Origin: a bacterium
GTDB taxonomy: Bacteria > Margulisbacteria > Marinamargulisbacteria > SXXA01
Reading direction: 5' to 3'
DNA: 9,493 nucleotides
NCBI GenBank assembly: GCA_018402095.1
Contig: JAGYJO010000052.1
Location: 1-9,493, forward strand
The notes under the pieces were generated by a model. The model saw nothing but the letters and a program-made list of their open reading frames with translations. It was not told the DNA's origin and did not search any database. A program made the position numbers and the translations under genes. Positions within the stretch are counted from its first letter, which is position 1, and each line of letters starts with the position of its first letter. This document shows, one piece after another, positions 1 through 6,906 of this stretch.

Positions 1-336
1 CCTTTATCTACCGAAGACCTCGAGTTCGCGGTGATGGTGGTGGGTGCCTTGCAGAAGTCGTTGCAGTTCATCCGGTCAGCAGAGACGTTGAAAACCTTGA
101 ATATGTCGACCTTTGTCGCGGACAACGAGGCCTTGTTTCGTGAGTTTCGGATCACGGATCGGGAGTTGGAGATCATCGGGATGTTGGTGCAGGGTATGTC
201 GAATGCGCAGATTTCAGCACGGTTGGTGGTGACAGAGTCCACGACGAAGCGTCATGTCTACAATGTTTTCCAAAAGCTTGGGATCAAGAGCCGCTTTGAA
301 TTGGTCGGCTGGGTGGGGGATCGGGCGGTGGCGTGA
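1..336 (+). CDS. LuxR-family transcriptional regulator, C-terminal part (cut by window edge)
   Basis: The reading frame is open from base 1 (Pro-Leu-Ser-Thr-Glu...) to a TGA stop at 334-336, so the true start lies outside the window. The visible 111 residues hold the end of a GAF-like region, a short linker helix and a complete LuxR/GerE helix-turn-helix, with the typical pattern ITDRELEIIGMLVQGMSNAQI, then an ST-TK-H-Y-N-F-KLGI-SR recognition and dimer region. This family binds DNA through that domain. The sequence is almost identical to the C-terminus of the regulator ending at 5646; four residues differ (Gly/Cys, Ser/Ala, Val/Ile, Ala/Glu). By analogy the missing part is probably a membrane sensor with a coiled coil, but this cannot be seen. 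The next gene starts 81 bases downstream on the same strand with its own promoter-like site. Confidence 0.9.
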   Translation, partial: PLSTEDLEFAVMVVGALQKSLQFIRSAETLKTLNMSTFVADNEALFREFRITDRELEIIGMLVQGMSNAQISARLVVTESTTKRHVYNVFQKLGIKSRFELVGWVGDRAVA

Positions 337-349
337 TGATCGGGTAATA
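1..349 (+). repeat. Long direct repeat, left copy (regulator 3' end)
   Basis: Bases 1-349 align without gaps to 5311-5659. I count eight mismatches, at 27, 43, 106, 144, 195, 265, 332 and 337. Seven fall in the coding part, four of them changing an amino acid. Similarity continues for 13 bases past the stop codon (gatcgggtaata shared) and then ends. The left limit is the window edge, so the repeat is probably longer. Confidence 0.95.
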
Positions 350-382
350 GTGTGCGTTTTGAGTATGTGTAATCTCCACTTC

Positions 383-411
383 AAGACAAGGTTTTGTTCC
401 CATGGCATAAT
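383..411 (+). promoter_or_regulatory. Sigma70-like promoter for the AAA-ATPase-like gene, leaderless arrangement
   Basis: A -35-like box AAGACA (383-388, four of six matches) is followed by a 17-base spacer and a -10 box CATAAT (406-411, five of six). Only six bases separate the -10 box from the ATG at 418, so transcription would begin at or next to the start codon. No Shine-Dalgarno sequence is visible just before that ATG. This is inferred from sequence alone. Confidence 0.5.
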
Positions 412-417
412 GTGTGC

Positions 418-1977
418 ATGAAAACACTACGCCCGTTGCCTTTGGGGTCACAAACCTTTTCCTATATCGTAGAAAATAACGCGGTTTATGTAGATAAGAC
501 GCCATACCTGCATACCCTTATCTCCAGCACCGTGAACAAATTTTTCCTCTCCCGCCCCCGACGCTTTGGAAAATCGCTGACGATCTCGACACTAGATGCA
601 CTGTTTTCTGGCAAAAAAGAATTGTTTGAGGGGCTCTATATTCGTGACAAGACAGCGTACGATTTTGCGGAGTTCCCTGTATTGCGATTTGATTTTTCGA
701 AATTTGAAAACAAGAGTGCGGCTGCTCTGGAGCTGTCTTTGAGTCGTCACATTAAGGCGTGCTGTGATGACCATAATGTGTCTTTTGACCCAACGCTGAC
801 GATTCGGGATCTGTGGGAATTGCTGATACGGTCATTCAAGAGGAATGGGCAGCAGGTGGTCATACTCATCGATGAATATGACAAACCCATTTTAGATCAC
901 ATCACCAATATCCCAATAGCCAAAGAAAACAGGGATGTTCTGAAAGGGTTTTACGAAACGATCAAAGCAAATGATGAGACGCTTCGTTTTGTGTTCATCA
1001 CAGGGATCACGAAATTTAGCCAGATGAATATTTTTTCGGGTCTGAATAACCTAACCGATATCAGTTTAAATCCAGAATATGCGGCTATATGTGGCTATAC
1101 GCAGCAAGAATTGGAAGCTTGTTTTTTTGACCATATATCGGCATTTTCCCAATCAGAGGGACTTCGGGTGTCTGAACTGTTGGCAAAGATCCAAAAGTGG
1201 TACAACGGCTTCCGGTTCACGAAACGAGAACTCACTGTTTATAACCCTTTTTCGACGTTGATGCTTTTGGAGCAGCAAAGTTTTCAGTATCATTGGTTTG
1301 CAACAGGAACACCGACCTATCTCATGCAATTACTGAAACAGCTCAATGTAGATGTGGAAAACCTGCCGAAAAAACTGTCTATCAATGATACCGCTTCCTA
1401 CAACGTGGATAGTTTGCAGGTCAATCTGCCTGCCCTCTTGTTTCAGACGGGTTATATGACCGTGGTAGGCTTGTCTCAGAGTCAGGAAACACTCCTTTTA
1501 GACTATCCCAACATGGAAGTGAAAGAAGCGTTTACACAGCAGTTAATGGTGATGATGGCCCGTCCTCATGTGTCACCTGCGGTCACCGTTGATGAGCTTC
1601 GAGAGGCGTTGTATGGAAACAATCTCGCTGACGTATTCGCGATTCTGACGTTGTTTTTCGCAAAAATTCCCTACGATATCCAGGAGTCTACAGAGAAGTA
1701 TTATCAAAGTTTGTTTTATCTGATCTTCACGGTCATTGGGACACGGATTCGTGCAGAGGTGCGTACGAATACTGGTAGGGTTGATGCCTTGGTGGAAACG
1801 GATTCTGATCTCTATCTGTTCGAGTTCAAGATCAACGGCTCTGCAGAAGACGCTTTGGCGCAGATCGAAGAGAAGGACTATGCGTTTTCATTCCAAGACA
1901 GTGGCAAGCCTGTGCATAAGGTTGGCGTTGGTTTTTCGGTGGCAGAGCGAAATATTGTGGGTTGGGTTTTGGGGTAG
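418..1977 (+). CDS. AAA-ATPase-like / PD-(D/E)XK nuclease-superfamily protein (DUF1703 type)
   Basis: This 519-residue protein has the standard layout of a large uncharacterised bacterial family. The N-terminus carries the family signature (Tyr-Val-Asp-Lys-Thr near residue 24). A variant Walker A, RPRRFGKS, lies at 46-53, a Walker B-like LIDEYDKP at 150-157, and a sensor-like FITGITKFS at 193-201. The C-terminus carries a PD-(D/E)XK core, with Asp456 in GRVDAL and a Glu469-Phe-Lys471 triad after a hydrophobic strand. The family is multi-copy in many host-associated and environmental bacteria; its biochemical role is not established, and a DNA-related or mobile-element role is only a guess. 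I chose ATG 418 over the upstream in-frame TTG at 394 because the family begins close to it and the promoter-like site lies between the two. The terpene synthase gene begins 10 bases after the stop. Confidence 0.9.
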   Translation: MKTLRPLPLGSQTFSYIVENNAVYVDKTPYLHTLISSTVNKFFLSRPRRFGKSLTISTLDALFSGKKELFEGLYIRDKTAYDFAEFPVLRFDFSKFENKSAAALELSLSRHIKACCDDHNVSFDPTLTIRDLWELLIRSFKRNGQQVVILIDEYDKPILDHITNIPIAKENRDVLKGFYETIKANDETLRFVFITGITKFSQMNIFSGLNNLTDISLNPEYAAICGYTQQELEACFFDHISAFSQSEGLRVSELLAKIQKWYNGFRFTKRELTVYNPFSTLMLLEQQSFQYHWFATGTPTYLMQLLKQLNVDVENLPKKLSINDTASYNVDSLQVNLPALLFQTGYMTVVGLSQSQETLLLDYPNMEVKEAFTQQLMVMMARPHVSPAVTVDELREALYGNNLADVFAILTLFFAKIPYDIQESTEKYYQSLFYLIFTVIGTRIRAEVRTNTGRVDALVETDSDLYLFEFKINGSAEDALAQIEEKDYAFSFQDSGKPVHKVGVGFSVAERNIVGWVLG

Positions 1978-1987
1978 GGGTGTAATC

Positions 1988-3235
1988 GTGTTTTTTAAAA
2001 ATGTTTCTATCCCCCATTCTATGGGTGTGTTTTCGTGGGAACATAAGTATCTTGATGAAAATTTAGATCAAATTAAACTACAGATACAAACATTAGAGGG
2101 GCCGATCGTGTTTGATTTGGCTGTGCAGAAATTATCTCTGAATCCGGCTATTGATATTGCAACTTTAGAACAATCTGGCTTGGCATGGGCCAAGGCCGAA
2201 GGGCTTTGTTCTGGTGAGAAAAGCAAGGAATTAGAATCGGGTTTTATCGCGGGATTGGTGGCGACATGTTATCCAGCGATGTCTCAGTCGGATGCTGTTT
2301 TGTGGGACAAGTGGCTGCGTGTTCTGTTTGCCGCAAATGATCATGTGGATGCTGGCGAGGATACTCGGATACAGCTGTTTCGAAGTGATTGTCACAAAAA
2401 AATGCACATCTTGCAGAGATTGCATGCTGGTGAGACTTTAGCTTCTGTCGTGAGTGGTGAGGTTGACCCCATTGAGAATGCCTTAGGTGCGGTGTTTTTG
2501 GATATCAAAAGTACAATGGTCTCGCGAGGATTTAGACATTTGGTTTCTGAATTTATCGCATCAACAAATCGATGTTTTTTAGCGGTTGTTCGGGAAAGAG
2601 AAATGGAAACAAATTCGTGTGAATTAACGGATGACTTCGTTTCTCATCTGCGAGCGGAATCCAGTGGAGCGATGCACGCTATAGCTGGGGCTGCTTTTTT
2701 GTTGGGAATATCTACGGATTGGCTGGTGAAGCGGGACGTGTCGGTTGATTATCTTTTTAGGTCTGCTGCGCTATGTTTCGACCTGTCGAATAATTTGTTG
2801 TCTCATACAAAGGATGTTTTAGACTTTCTGAATATAAAAACGCAGTTTCCACTGGCAGACGATCTGAATGCGGCTAAGTGTGTTAAATTGGTTAACGTGG
2901 TGCATGTTTTTTGGTCCGAAGGTTTAGATTTGCCTGCAGCCTATGCGAAAACAGTGAAGGCGTATCATACTTCTTTTAATGGCTATCAAGACGGTAAACA
3001 AGATTTGTTAGCCTCTTTGGGTGCTGAAAAGAAATACTGGGTGAATACTGTTAAAGGCGATGCGTCAGCAATCCCTGATTTTGAGAGTTTTTTAATGAAA
3101 GAACAGCAGACCAAAGCCTATTTACAGATTTTGGATGGGTGGATGGGGCATGTGTGGTGTGCGTTGGTTACGCCACGATACAATCTTGGTTATTCGGGAG
3201 ACTCTGCCTCTGCCCTCTATGAAATGAATCGGTAA
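1988..3235 (+). CDS. Divergent class I terpene synthase (terpene cyclase)
   Basis: The 415-residue product shows the ordered landmarks of bacterial class I terpene cyclases, which ionise a prenyl diphosphate with Mg2+ and cyclise the carbocation. LAWAKAEGL (65-73) matches the usual LAW..-GL element, and YP (95-96) precedes helix C. NDHVD (117-121) stands where the aspartate-rich DDxxD motif belongs. Arg222, in HLRAESSG, lies exactly 46 residues before the NSE motif, the known position of the diphosphate-sensor arginine. The NSE motif NNLLSHTKD (268-276) keeps Asn, Ser and the Lys before the last ligand, with Asp in place of Glu. TPRY (395-398) matches the C-terminal RY pair. The GTG at 1988 follows a GGGG-rich ribosome-binding site (about 1973-1981) just past the previous stop; upstream in-frame sequence overlaps the previous gene. 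There is no signal peptide, so the enzyme is probably cytosolic. Product unknown. No prenyltransferase or P450 gene is visible nearby. Confidence 0.85.
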   Translation: MFFKNVSIPHSMGVFSWEHKYLDENLDQIKLQIQTLEGPIVFDLAVQKLSLNPAIDIATLEQSGLAWAKAEGLCSGEKSKELESGFIAGLVATCYPAMSQSDAVLWDKWLRVLFAANDHVDAGEDTRIQLFRSDCHKKMHILQRLHAGETLASVVSGEVDPIENALGAVFLDIKSTMVSRGFRHLVSEFIASTNRCFLAVVREREMETNSCELTDDFVSHLRAESSGAMHAIAGAAFLLGISTDWLVKRDVSVDYLFRSAALCFDLSNNLLSHTKDVLDFLNIKTQFPLADDLNAAKCVKLVNVVHVFWSEGLDLPAAYAKTVKAYHTSFNGYQDGKQDLLASLGAEKKYWVNTVKGDASAIPDFESFLMKEQQTKAYLQILDGWMGHVWCALVTPRYNLGYSGDSASALYEMNR

Positions 3236-3247
3236 TTTTTTGACATC

Positions 3248-3675
3248 GTGGCTAAATCAAAAATAAATGAGTTGTTATTTCTAGGGTCTGAGGGATTAGA
3301 TCCCTCGATTGCCCGTAGGATTGTTTTATCGAATAAGTTGGCACTGCTTTTGTTCGTGGTAGCGACACCTTATTTCTTCTTTTTTCAATGGGTTTCTTTT
3401 CGCTTTGCGGCAGTGGTGCTCCCTCTTTTGTTCTGCTTTGGGTCGGTTCTTTTTTTGAATTGGAAACGACGCTATGTTTTTGCCCGTTTGGTCTTGCTTT
3501 TAGCTGCCTGTGGGGGTGCTTTTTTTTATGCGGATTCGTTGGGTCGTGAAGCGGGTGTTCAGCTGTTGTATTTTGCATTTTTGGGGATGCCTTTTATCCT
3601 GTTTTGTGAGTGAAAAGTTATCTTTCTATGGGTCCTTTATCCCCATTGTGAGTTTCTTTTTACTCGAATGGCAGA
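3248..3675 (+). pseudogene. N-terminal membrane domain of a sensor-type LuxR regulator, frameshifted and interrupted
   Basis: From the GTG at 3248 the frame codes 121 residues to a TGA at 3611-3613. After a soluble start (about residues 1-30, with RRIVLSNK before the first helix) come four hydrophobic helices (about 31-48, 52-70, 76-95, 105-120). A one-base frame change near 3595-3612 restores a membrane-like reading (SEKLSFYGSFIPIVSFFLLEW) up to about 3668, giving a fifth helix. The sequence then runs into an IS remnant, and the missing last helix and cytoplasmic part reappear at 4717-5646. I therefore read 3248-5646 as one former membrane-anchored regulator gene, broken by a frameshift and by an insertion. 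The GTG follows the terpene synthase stop by 12 bases, so it was probably the third gene of that operon. The ribosome-binding site is weak. The short 121-residue product could still be made. Confidence 0.75.
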
Positions 3676-4701
3676 CTATACCCGTTCCAAAACAAACCTA
3701 GATTTCACAAGAATAAGAGATAAATCAAGCAATAACTGCCACAAGCCCGCCTTGAATTGAGGGAATCGTTTGAGAAAAGGCCAAAATGGCGCGTTTGAAA
3801 TCGGCAAACTTTGTAGATGCTGTTGATAACCTTTTCCGCGACAGCTTCCAGAGGCGCCTTCAATGAGGTTGAGGTTTGGGGAATAGGTGGGCAGCGCGAT
3901 GAGTTCAATACGTGACGTTTCAAGATACTTTTGATGTCTTTGTTTTTGATAATATGCGCCTTTGATCCGCATTACATGAATAGACGCTTTGCCTGACAAG
4001 CTGCCTAATCTGCTTAAAAAAGGCCAGGACGGTTTCCTTGCATTAATGGTTTTGTCCTCACGAACCAAGATGCCCTGAGAGATCGGATCGTGGCACCGCT
4101 AATGTTCAAACCGCCGACCGGAGTTGCTTTTGACTGCTTTTGCTTCCAACTTGATCCAGGCGCGGGAACATTTCAGGCGGTTGAGGATACCTGGTCCAAA
4201 AACAAGAGTACCTCGTCTTCTTTAAGTTCTTTTTGAACTCATCGTAGGCCTTCTTGAACTGCGCTTGTTTTTCTGATCTATTTTTGCAGGAATCAATGCT
4301 GTTTGTTTGTAGTTGAATCCTGGTCTGTGCAGGAGTTGGATCACGCCACTGATGGTGGCTGTTTGAATTCTTTGATGAACGATTGCACCTGCCAGAAGGT
4401 TCATCAATAAGGTTTCTTTCTTCCTTTGGAATCGAAGCACCATCTGACGCTCCTCATCTTTATCCAGCTCTCTTGATATCCAATACACTGTGTCCGCAGC
4501 CATTCGTATTCTTTCGATTTAGATACTGATGTTTCCATCCAGAAACCGTATTTTCGCTGATCAGCAATACTTCCCACTTCTACGGCGGTGTACCCTTTGT
4601 GGAACATCAAAATCGCTTATCGCGATCACACTTTTCCTATCTCGGCTGGTGCAAGATCTCTTTAGTTCTAGAACTTCATTGTCGCTTAATTTAGTTTTCA
4701 T
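3676..4701 (-). pseudogene. IS630-family transposase, several frameshifts
   Basis: The minus-strand ATG at 4699-4701, preceded by AGGAA, starts MKTKLSDNEVLEL. A helix-turn-helix region (MFHKGYTAVEVGSIA, about 4610-4560) is then found in a second frame. Its partner, reading SEKTV-GW-HQYLNRKN, lies in yet another frame. A middle part containing HRPGFNYKQTALIP follows at about 4345-4290, and the catalytic end carries the IS630 signature LPTYSPNLNLIE at about 3880. Downstream of that, AEKVINSIYKVCRF lies in a different frame from the C-terminus (RFPQFKAGLWQLLLDLSLIL). Summed together the pieces span about 340 codons, a normal IS630 length, so the gene decayed by small indels rather than deletion. 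It cannot give a working transposase by simple translation. Confidence 0.85.
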
Positions 4702-4709
4702 TTCCTGAT

Positions 4710-4734
4710 TTTCCTGATGATCCTTATCAGGAAA
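4710..4734. repeat. Small inverted repeat at the right end of the IS remnant
   Basis: TTTCCTGAT (4710-4718) and ATCAGGAAA (4726-4734) are perfect inverted copies separated by seven bases. TTTCCTGAT also occurs directly before, at 4701-4709. It could be a transposase-binding site or part of the IS end, or it could be chance. Confidence 0.5.
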
Positions 4735-5646
4735 CTCATAGCCTCTCTTAGTTTAGCGAATTTCTTAACTGGGGGCAGTATACTTTCGAAGCCCTATTTG
4801 AGCTGTATGTTTTTTTTGAGTGTTGTGACCACATTGGCAATTGTCTTTTTTGTGATTCGATTTTTTATGCTTTTGAGTGAAGCGTATAATCATGAGGTGA
4901 TGAAAGCAAACCAATTGCTTGAGATAAATCATGCTGCCCTCCAAACCGCCTACACCCGCCTAGAATCCCAACAAATCCTCCTAAAACGCCGGATCACCGC
5001 CATCCACGAGATGACAGCGGACTGTGCGGATCTTCCCGAATGGGAGAGAGTCTGTCGCAATATATTTCAGTATCAGTTGAATCTGACGCCGCAGGCGTGG
5101 GTGGCCAAAGGGGATGCTGGTGGCGACGTCCTTGTTGGCTTCCGTATGAAGGGCGAGCTGCCGTCGATTCTCCACACAAAAGATGATGTTGGTCGTCATT
5201 TACTACACGACATCGACTGCTTTCCCTGGATTGCTGAGGGGGTGGCTGTGCTGTTGCCGGTGGTGTCGGGGGCAACGTTACATGCGGTGATCGGGCTATC
5301 TCCCGCAGAGCCTTTATCTACCGAAGACCTCGAGTTTGCGGTGATGGTGGTGTGTGCCTTGCAGAAGTCGTTGCAGTTCATCCGGTCAGCAGAGACGTTG
5401 AAAACCTTGAATATGGCGACCTTTGTCGCGGACAACGAGGCCTTGTTTCGTGAATTTCGGATCACGGATCGGGAGTTGGAGATCATCGGGATGTTGGTGC
5501 AGGGCATGTCGAATGCGCAGATTTCAGCACGGTTGGTGGTGACAGAGTCCACGACGAAGCGTCATGTCTACAATATTTTCCAAAAGCTTGGGATCAAGAG
5601 CCGCTTTGAATTGGTCGGCTGGGTGGGGGATCGGGCGGTGGAGTGA
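4717..5646 (+). CDS. LuxR-family regulator, membrane-anchored C-terminal part separated from its N-terminal domain by the IS
   Basis: The 309-residue frame holds one transmembrane helix (about 28-52), a coiled-coil-like segment (53-95), a GAF-like sensory region (about 100-220) and a LuxR/GerE helix-turn-helix (about 248-303). The helix and coiled coil are what follows the last membrane helix in multi-helix sensor proteins. This makes it the downstream part of the gene begun at 3248. The ATG at 4717 has no convincing ribosome-binding site and lies at or inside the IS end, so the first 15-25 residues may be IS-derived; another ATG is at 4807. If translated, the product would be a single-helix membrane regulator with intact DNA-binding and sensor domains; otherwise it is a pseudogene fragment. 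No histidine kinase domain or phospho-acceptor receiver motif is seen. A likely target is the terpene synthase operon, by position only. Confidence 0.8.
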   Translation: MILIRKLIASLSLANFLTGGSILSKPYLSCMFFLSVVTTLAIVFFVIRFFMLLSEAYNHEVMKANQLLEINHAALQTAYTRLESQQILLKRRITAIHEMTADCADLPEWERVCRNIFQYQLNLTPQAWVAKGDAGGDVLVGFRMKGELPSILHTKDDVGRHLLHDIDCFPWIAEGVAVLLPVVSGATLHAVIGLSPAEPLSTEDLEFAVMVVCALQKSLQFIRSAETLKTLNMATFVADNEALFREFRITDRELEIIGMLVQGMSNAQISARLVVTESTTKRHVYNIFQKLGIKSRFELVGWVGDRAVE

Positions 5647-5659
5647 GGATCGGGTAATA
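5311..5659 (+). repeat. Long direct repeat, right copy (regulator 3' end)
   Basis: This partner of bases 1-349 lies in the same orientation at an offset of 5310 bases. It ends 13 bases past the regulator stop codon. The two copies bracket the AAA-ATPase-like gene, the terpene synthase gene and the IS-interrupted sensor. Confidence 0.95.
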
Positions 5660-5679
5660 AATTGTGCCCGTTCCTGTAG

Positions 5680-5699
5680 GGGCGAGATTCATCACGCCC
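5680..5699. repeat. Short hairpin in the convergent intergenic region
   Basis: GGGCGAGAT (5680-5688) and ATCACGCCC (5691-5699) pair with one mismatch around a two-base loop. The region 5647-5871 has no supported gene and separates two convergent transcription units. The hairpin has no T-run after it on either strand, so it looks more like a dispersed palindromic repeat than an intrinsic terminator. Confidence 0.5.
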
Positions 5700-5810
5700 G
5701 GTCTCCTCGCCAAGTCTGATGTGTCGCTGAGATCCCATATTTGCGAGTGGGCGTTTCTGTGTAGACTTTCCGGCAAAAAGGACTGTCGCGCCCCCTTGTG
5801 ACTTCGAGAA

Positions 5811-5833
5811 CACTTCGACAGGCTCAGCGTGAC
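5811..5833. repeat. REP-like intergenic motif
   Basis: The segment containing CTTCGACAGGCTCAGCG resembles a short intergenic sequence I recall from many unrelated bacterial genomes. It sits between convergent genes. Only one copy is in the window, so its repeat status rests on memory, not on the sequence given. Confidence 0.35.
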
Positions 5834-5871
5834 ACCTCAGCCTCCGGGGGTGTTTGGCTTGTTGATTTCGT

Positions 5872-6906
5872 TTATTGCCGTGGCGGCTGAGTCATCACCC
5901 ACTCCGCGATCACATGCCGCGCTTCGGCGTTGTCGTTCTGGGGTTTAATGCCGATGATCTGAGGGATGATGTGGACGAGTAGATCGCCGCTGAGTTGGGA
6001 TTCTGGTGCCCAGCGATACCCTGGGGTTTGGCAGACGGCTCTGGCGTTGGCTTCTTGGTGATTGTCTTTCGCGTGGGGGTAGGGGATGAGAATGGCGGGT
6101 TTTTGGAAAGCCAGTATTTCGGCGATGGTGGTGGCGCCTGCGCGTGCGACGACCAAGTCTGCTGCCAGATAGAGTTGGTCCATACCTTCGCAGTAGGTCA
6201 TACAGATGATTTTGCGTTCGCCTACGGTATAGGCATGGGTGTCGGGGAACCCTTTTTCGGTGGCAAAGCGTTGTCCGGTGAGGAGTATCCAGTTTGCGGG
6301 CATGTGGTTGAGTGCGTCGTTGTCGGCATCTAGGATGCATGCGTTGAGTCTCGCGGCACCTTGGCTGCCACCCAAAACGAGAATGGTTGGGTTCTCTTTG
6401 TTGCAATAGGCGAGTGCGTCTTTGATGCGGTCATCTGGAGGAAAGTGTTGGCGAATAGGGTTGCCACTGAGGGTGCAACGGTCTGGAAAATAAGACTGGC
6501 TTTCGGCAAAGGTGATGAAAATACGGTTGGCCCATTTGGCGATGAGTCGGTTGGCGCGACCGGGCAGTGCGTTTTGCTCCATCACCACGACGGGTATGCG
6601 TTGTAATTTTGCTGCGATAGCCACGGCAATGGTGATTTTACCGCCGGTGCAGACCACCATGGCGGCTTTGTGTTTTTTGAGGGATTGCCAGGCGCGCAAG
6701 ACAGATAAGAGATAGTCCCAGAGACCGCCTTTGGAGGCGCCGATAGGGATGGCCTCGAAATTGTAGTCGGCGACATGTCCCAGATCTTCGCGGTCATGGG
6801 CCATGAAAAAACAACAATCGACGCCTTTTTCTCGTAACGTTTGGGCGACTGCGATGGCGGGGTAGAGGTGGCCGCCTGTGCCACCGCATGTGAAGACGAT
6901 GCGCAT
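5872..6906 (-). CDS. murG: UDP-N-acetylglucosamine--undecaprenyl-pyrophosphoryl-MurNAc-pentapeptide GlcNAc transferase (MurG)
   Basis: MurG adds GlcNAc to lipid I to make lipid II, the last cytoplasmic step of peptidoglycan precursor synthesis, at the inner face of the membrane. The 344-residue product, near the usual 350-360, shows the GGTGGH glycine loop (8-13), MEQNALPGRANR (109-120), the second loop GGSQGA (179-184), and the UDP-GlcNAc site RAGATTIAE (255-263). PYPHAKDNHQEANA (275-288) follows in its usual place. The ATG at 6906 overlaps the stop of the upstream glycosyltransferase as TAATG, which suggests translational coupling. It is not next to other division/cell-wall (dcw) cluster genes in this window. 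Its stop faces the LuxR regulator's stop across 225 bases. Confidence 0.95.
   Translation of the reverse strand: MRIVFTCGGTGGHLYPAIAVAQTLREKGVDCCFFMAHDREDLGHVADYNFEAIPIGASKGGLWDYLLSVLRAWQSLKKHKAAMVVCTGGKITIAVAIAAKLQRIPVVVMEQNALPGRANRLIAKWANRIFITFAESQSYFPDRCTLSGNPIRQHFPPDDRIKDALAYCNKENPTILVLGGSQGAARLNACILDADNDALNHMPANWILLTGQRFATEKGFPDTHAYTVGERKIICMTYCEGMDQLYLAADLVVARAGATTIAEILAFQKPAILIPYPHAKDNHQEANARAVCQTPGYRWAPESQLSGDLLVHIIPQIIGIKPQNDNAEARHVIAEWVMTQPPRQ

Larger units (their letters stand above)
3676..4735 (-). mobile_element. Degenerate IS630-type insertion sequence
   Basis: About 1.05 kb separates two parts of one former membrane regulator gene and carries a decayed minus-strand transposase. 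That length fits a complete IS630 element. The end near 3676 and the end near 4735 are estimates: I could not match terminal inverted repeats or prove the TA target duplication typical of this family. The right end must lie beyond 4701, where the transposase starts, and before the recognisable host helix at about 4798. Confidence 0.75.

Noticed and set aside
1736..1987. Upstream extension of the terpene synthase frame to 1736
   Set aside because: It overlaps the last 80 codons of the AAA-ATPase-like gene in another frame, and its residues are basic and low in terpene synthase character. GTG 1988 has a ribosome-binding site.
3252..3578. Minus-strand 108-codon frame opposite the membrane domain
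   Set aside because: It is Lys/Pro/Thr-rich without motifs and is antisense to clear transmembrane coding sequence.
5945..6406. Minus-strand 153-codon frame inside murG
   Set aside because: It is Arg/His/Pro-rich and overlaps conserved MurG coding sequence in another frame.
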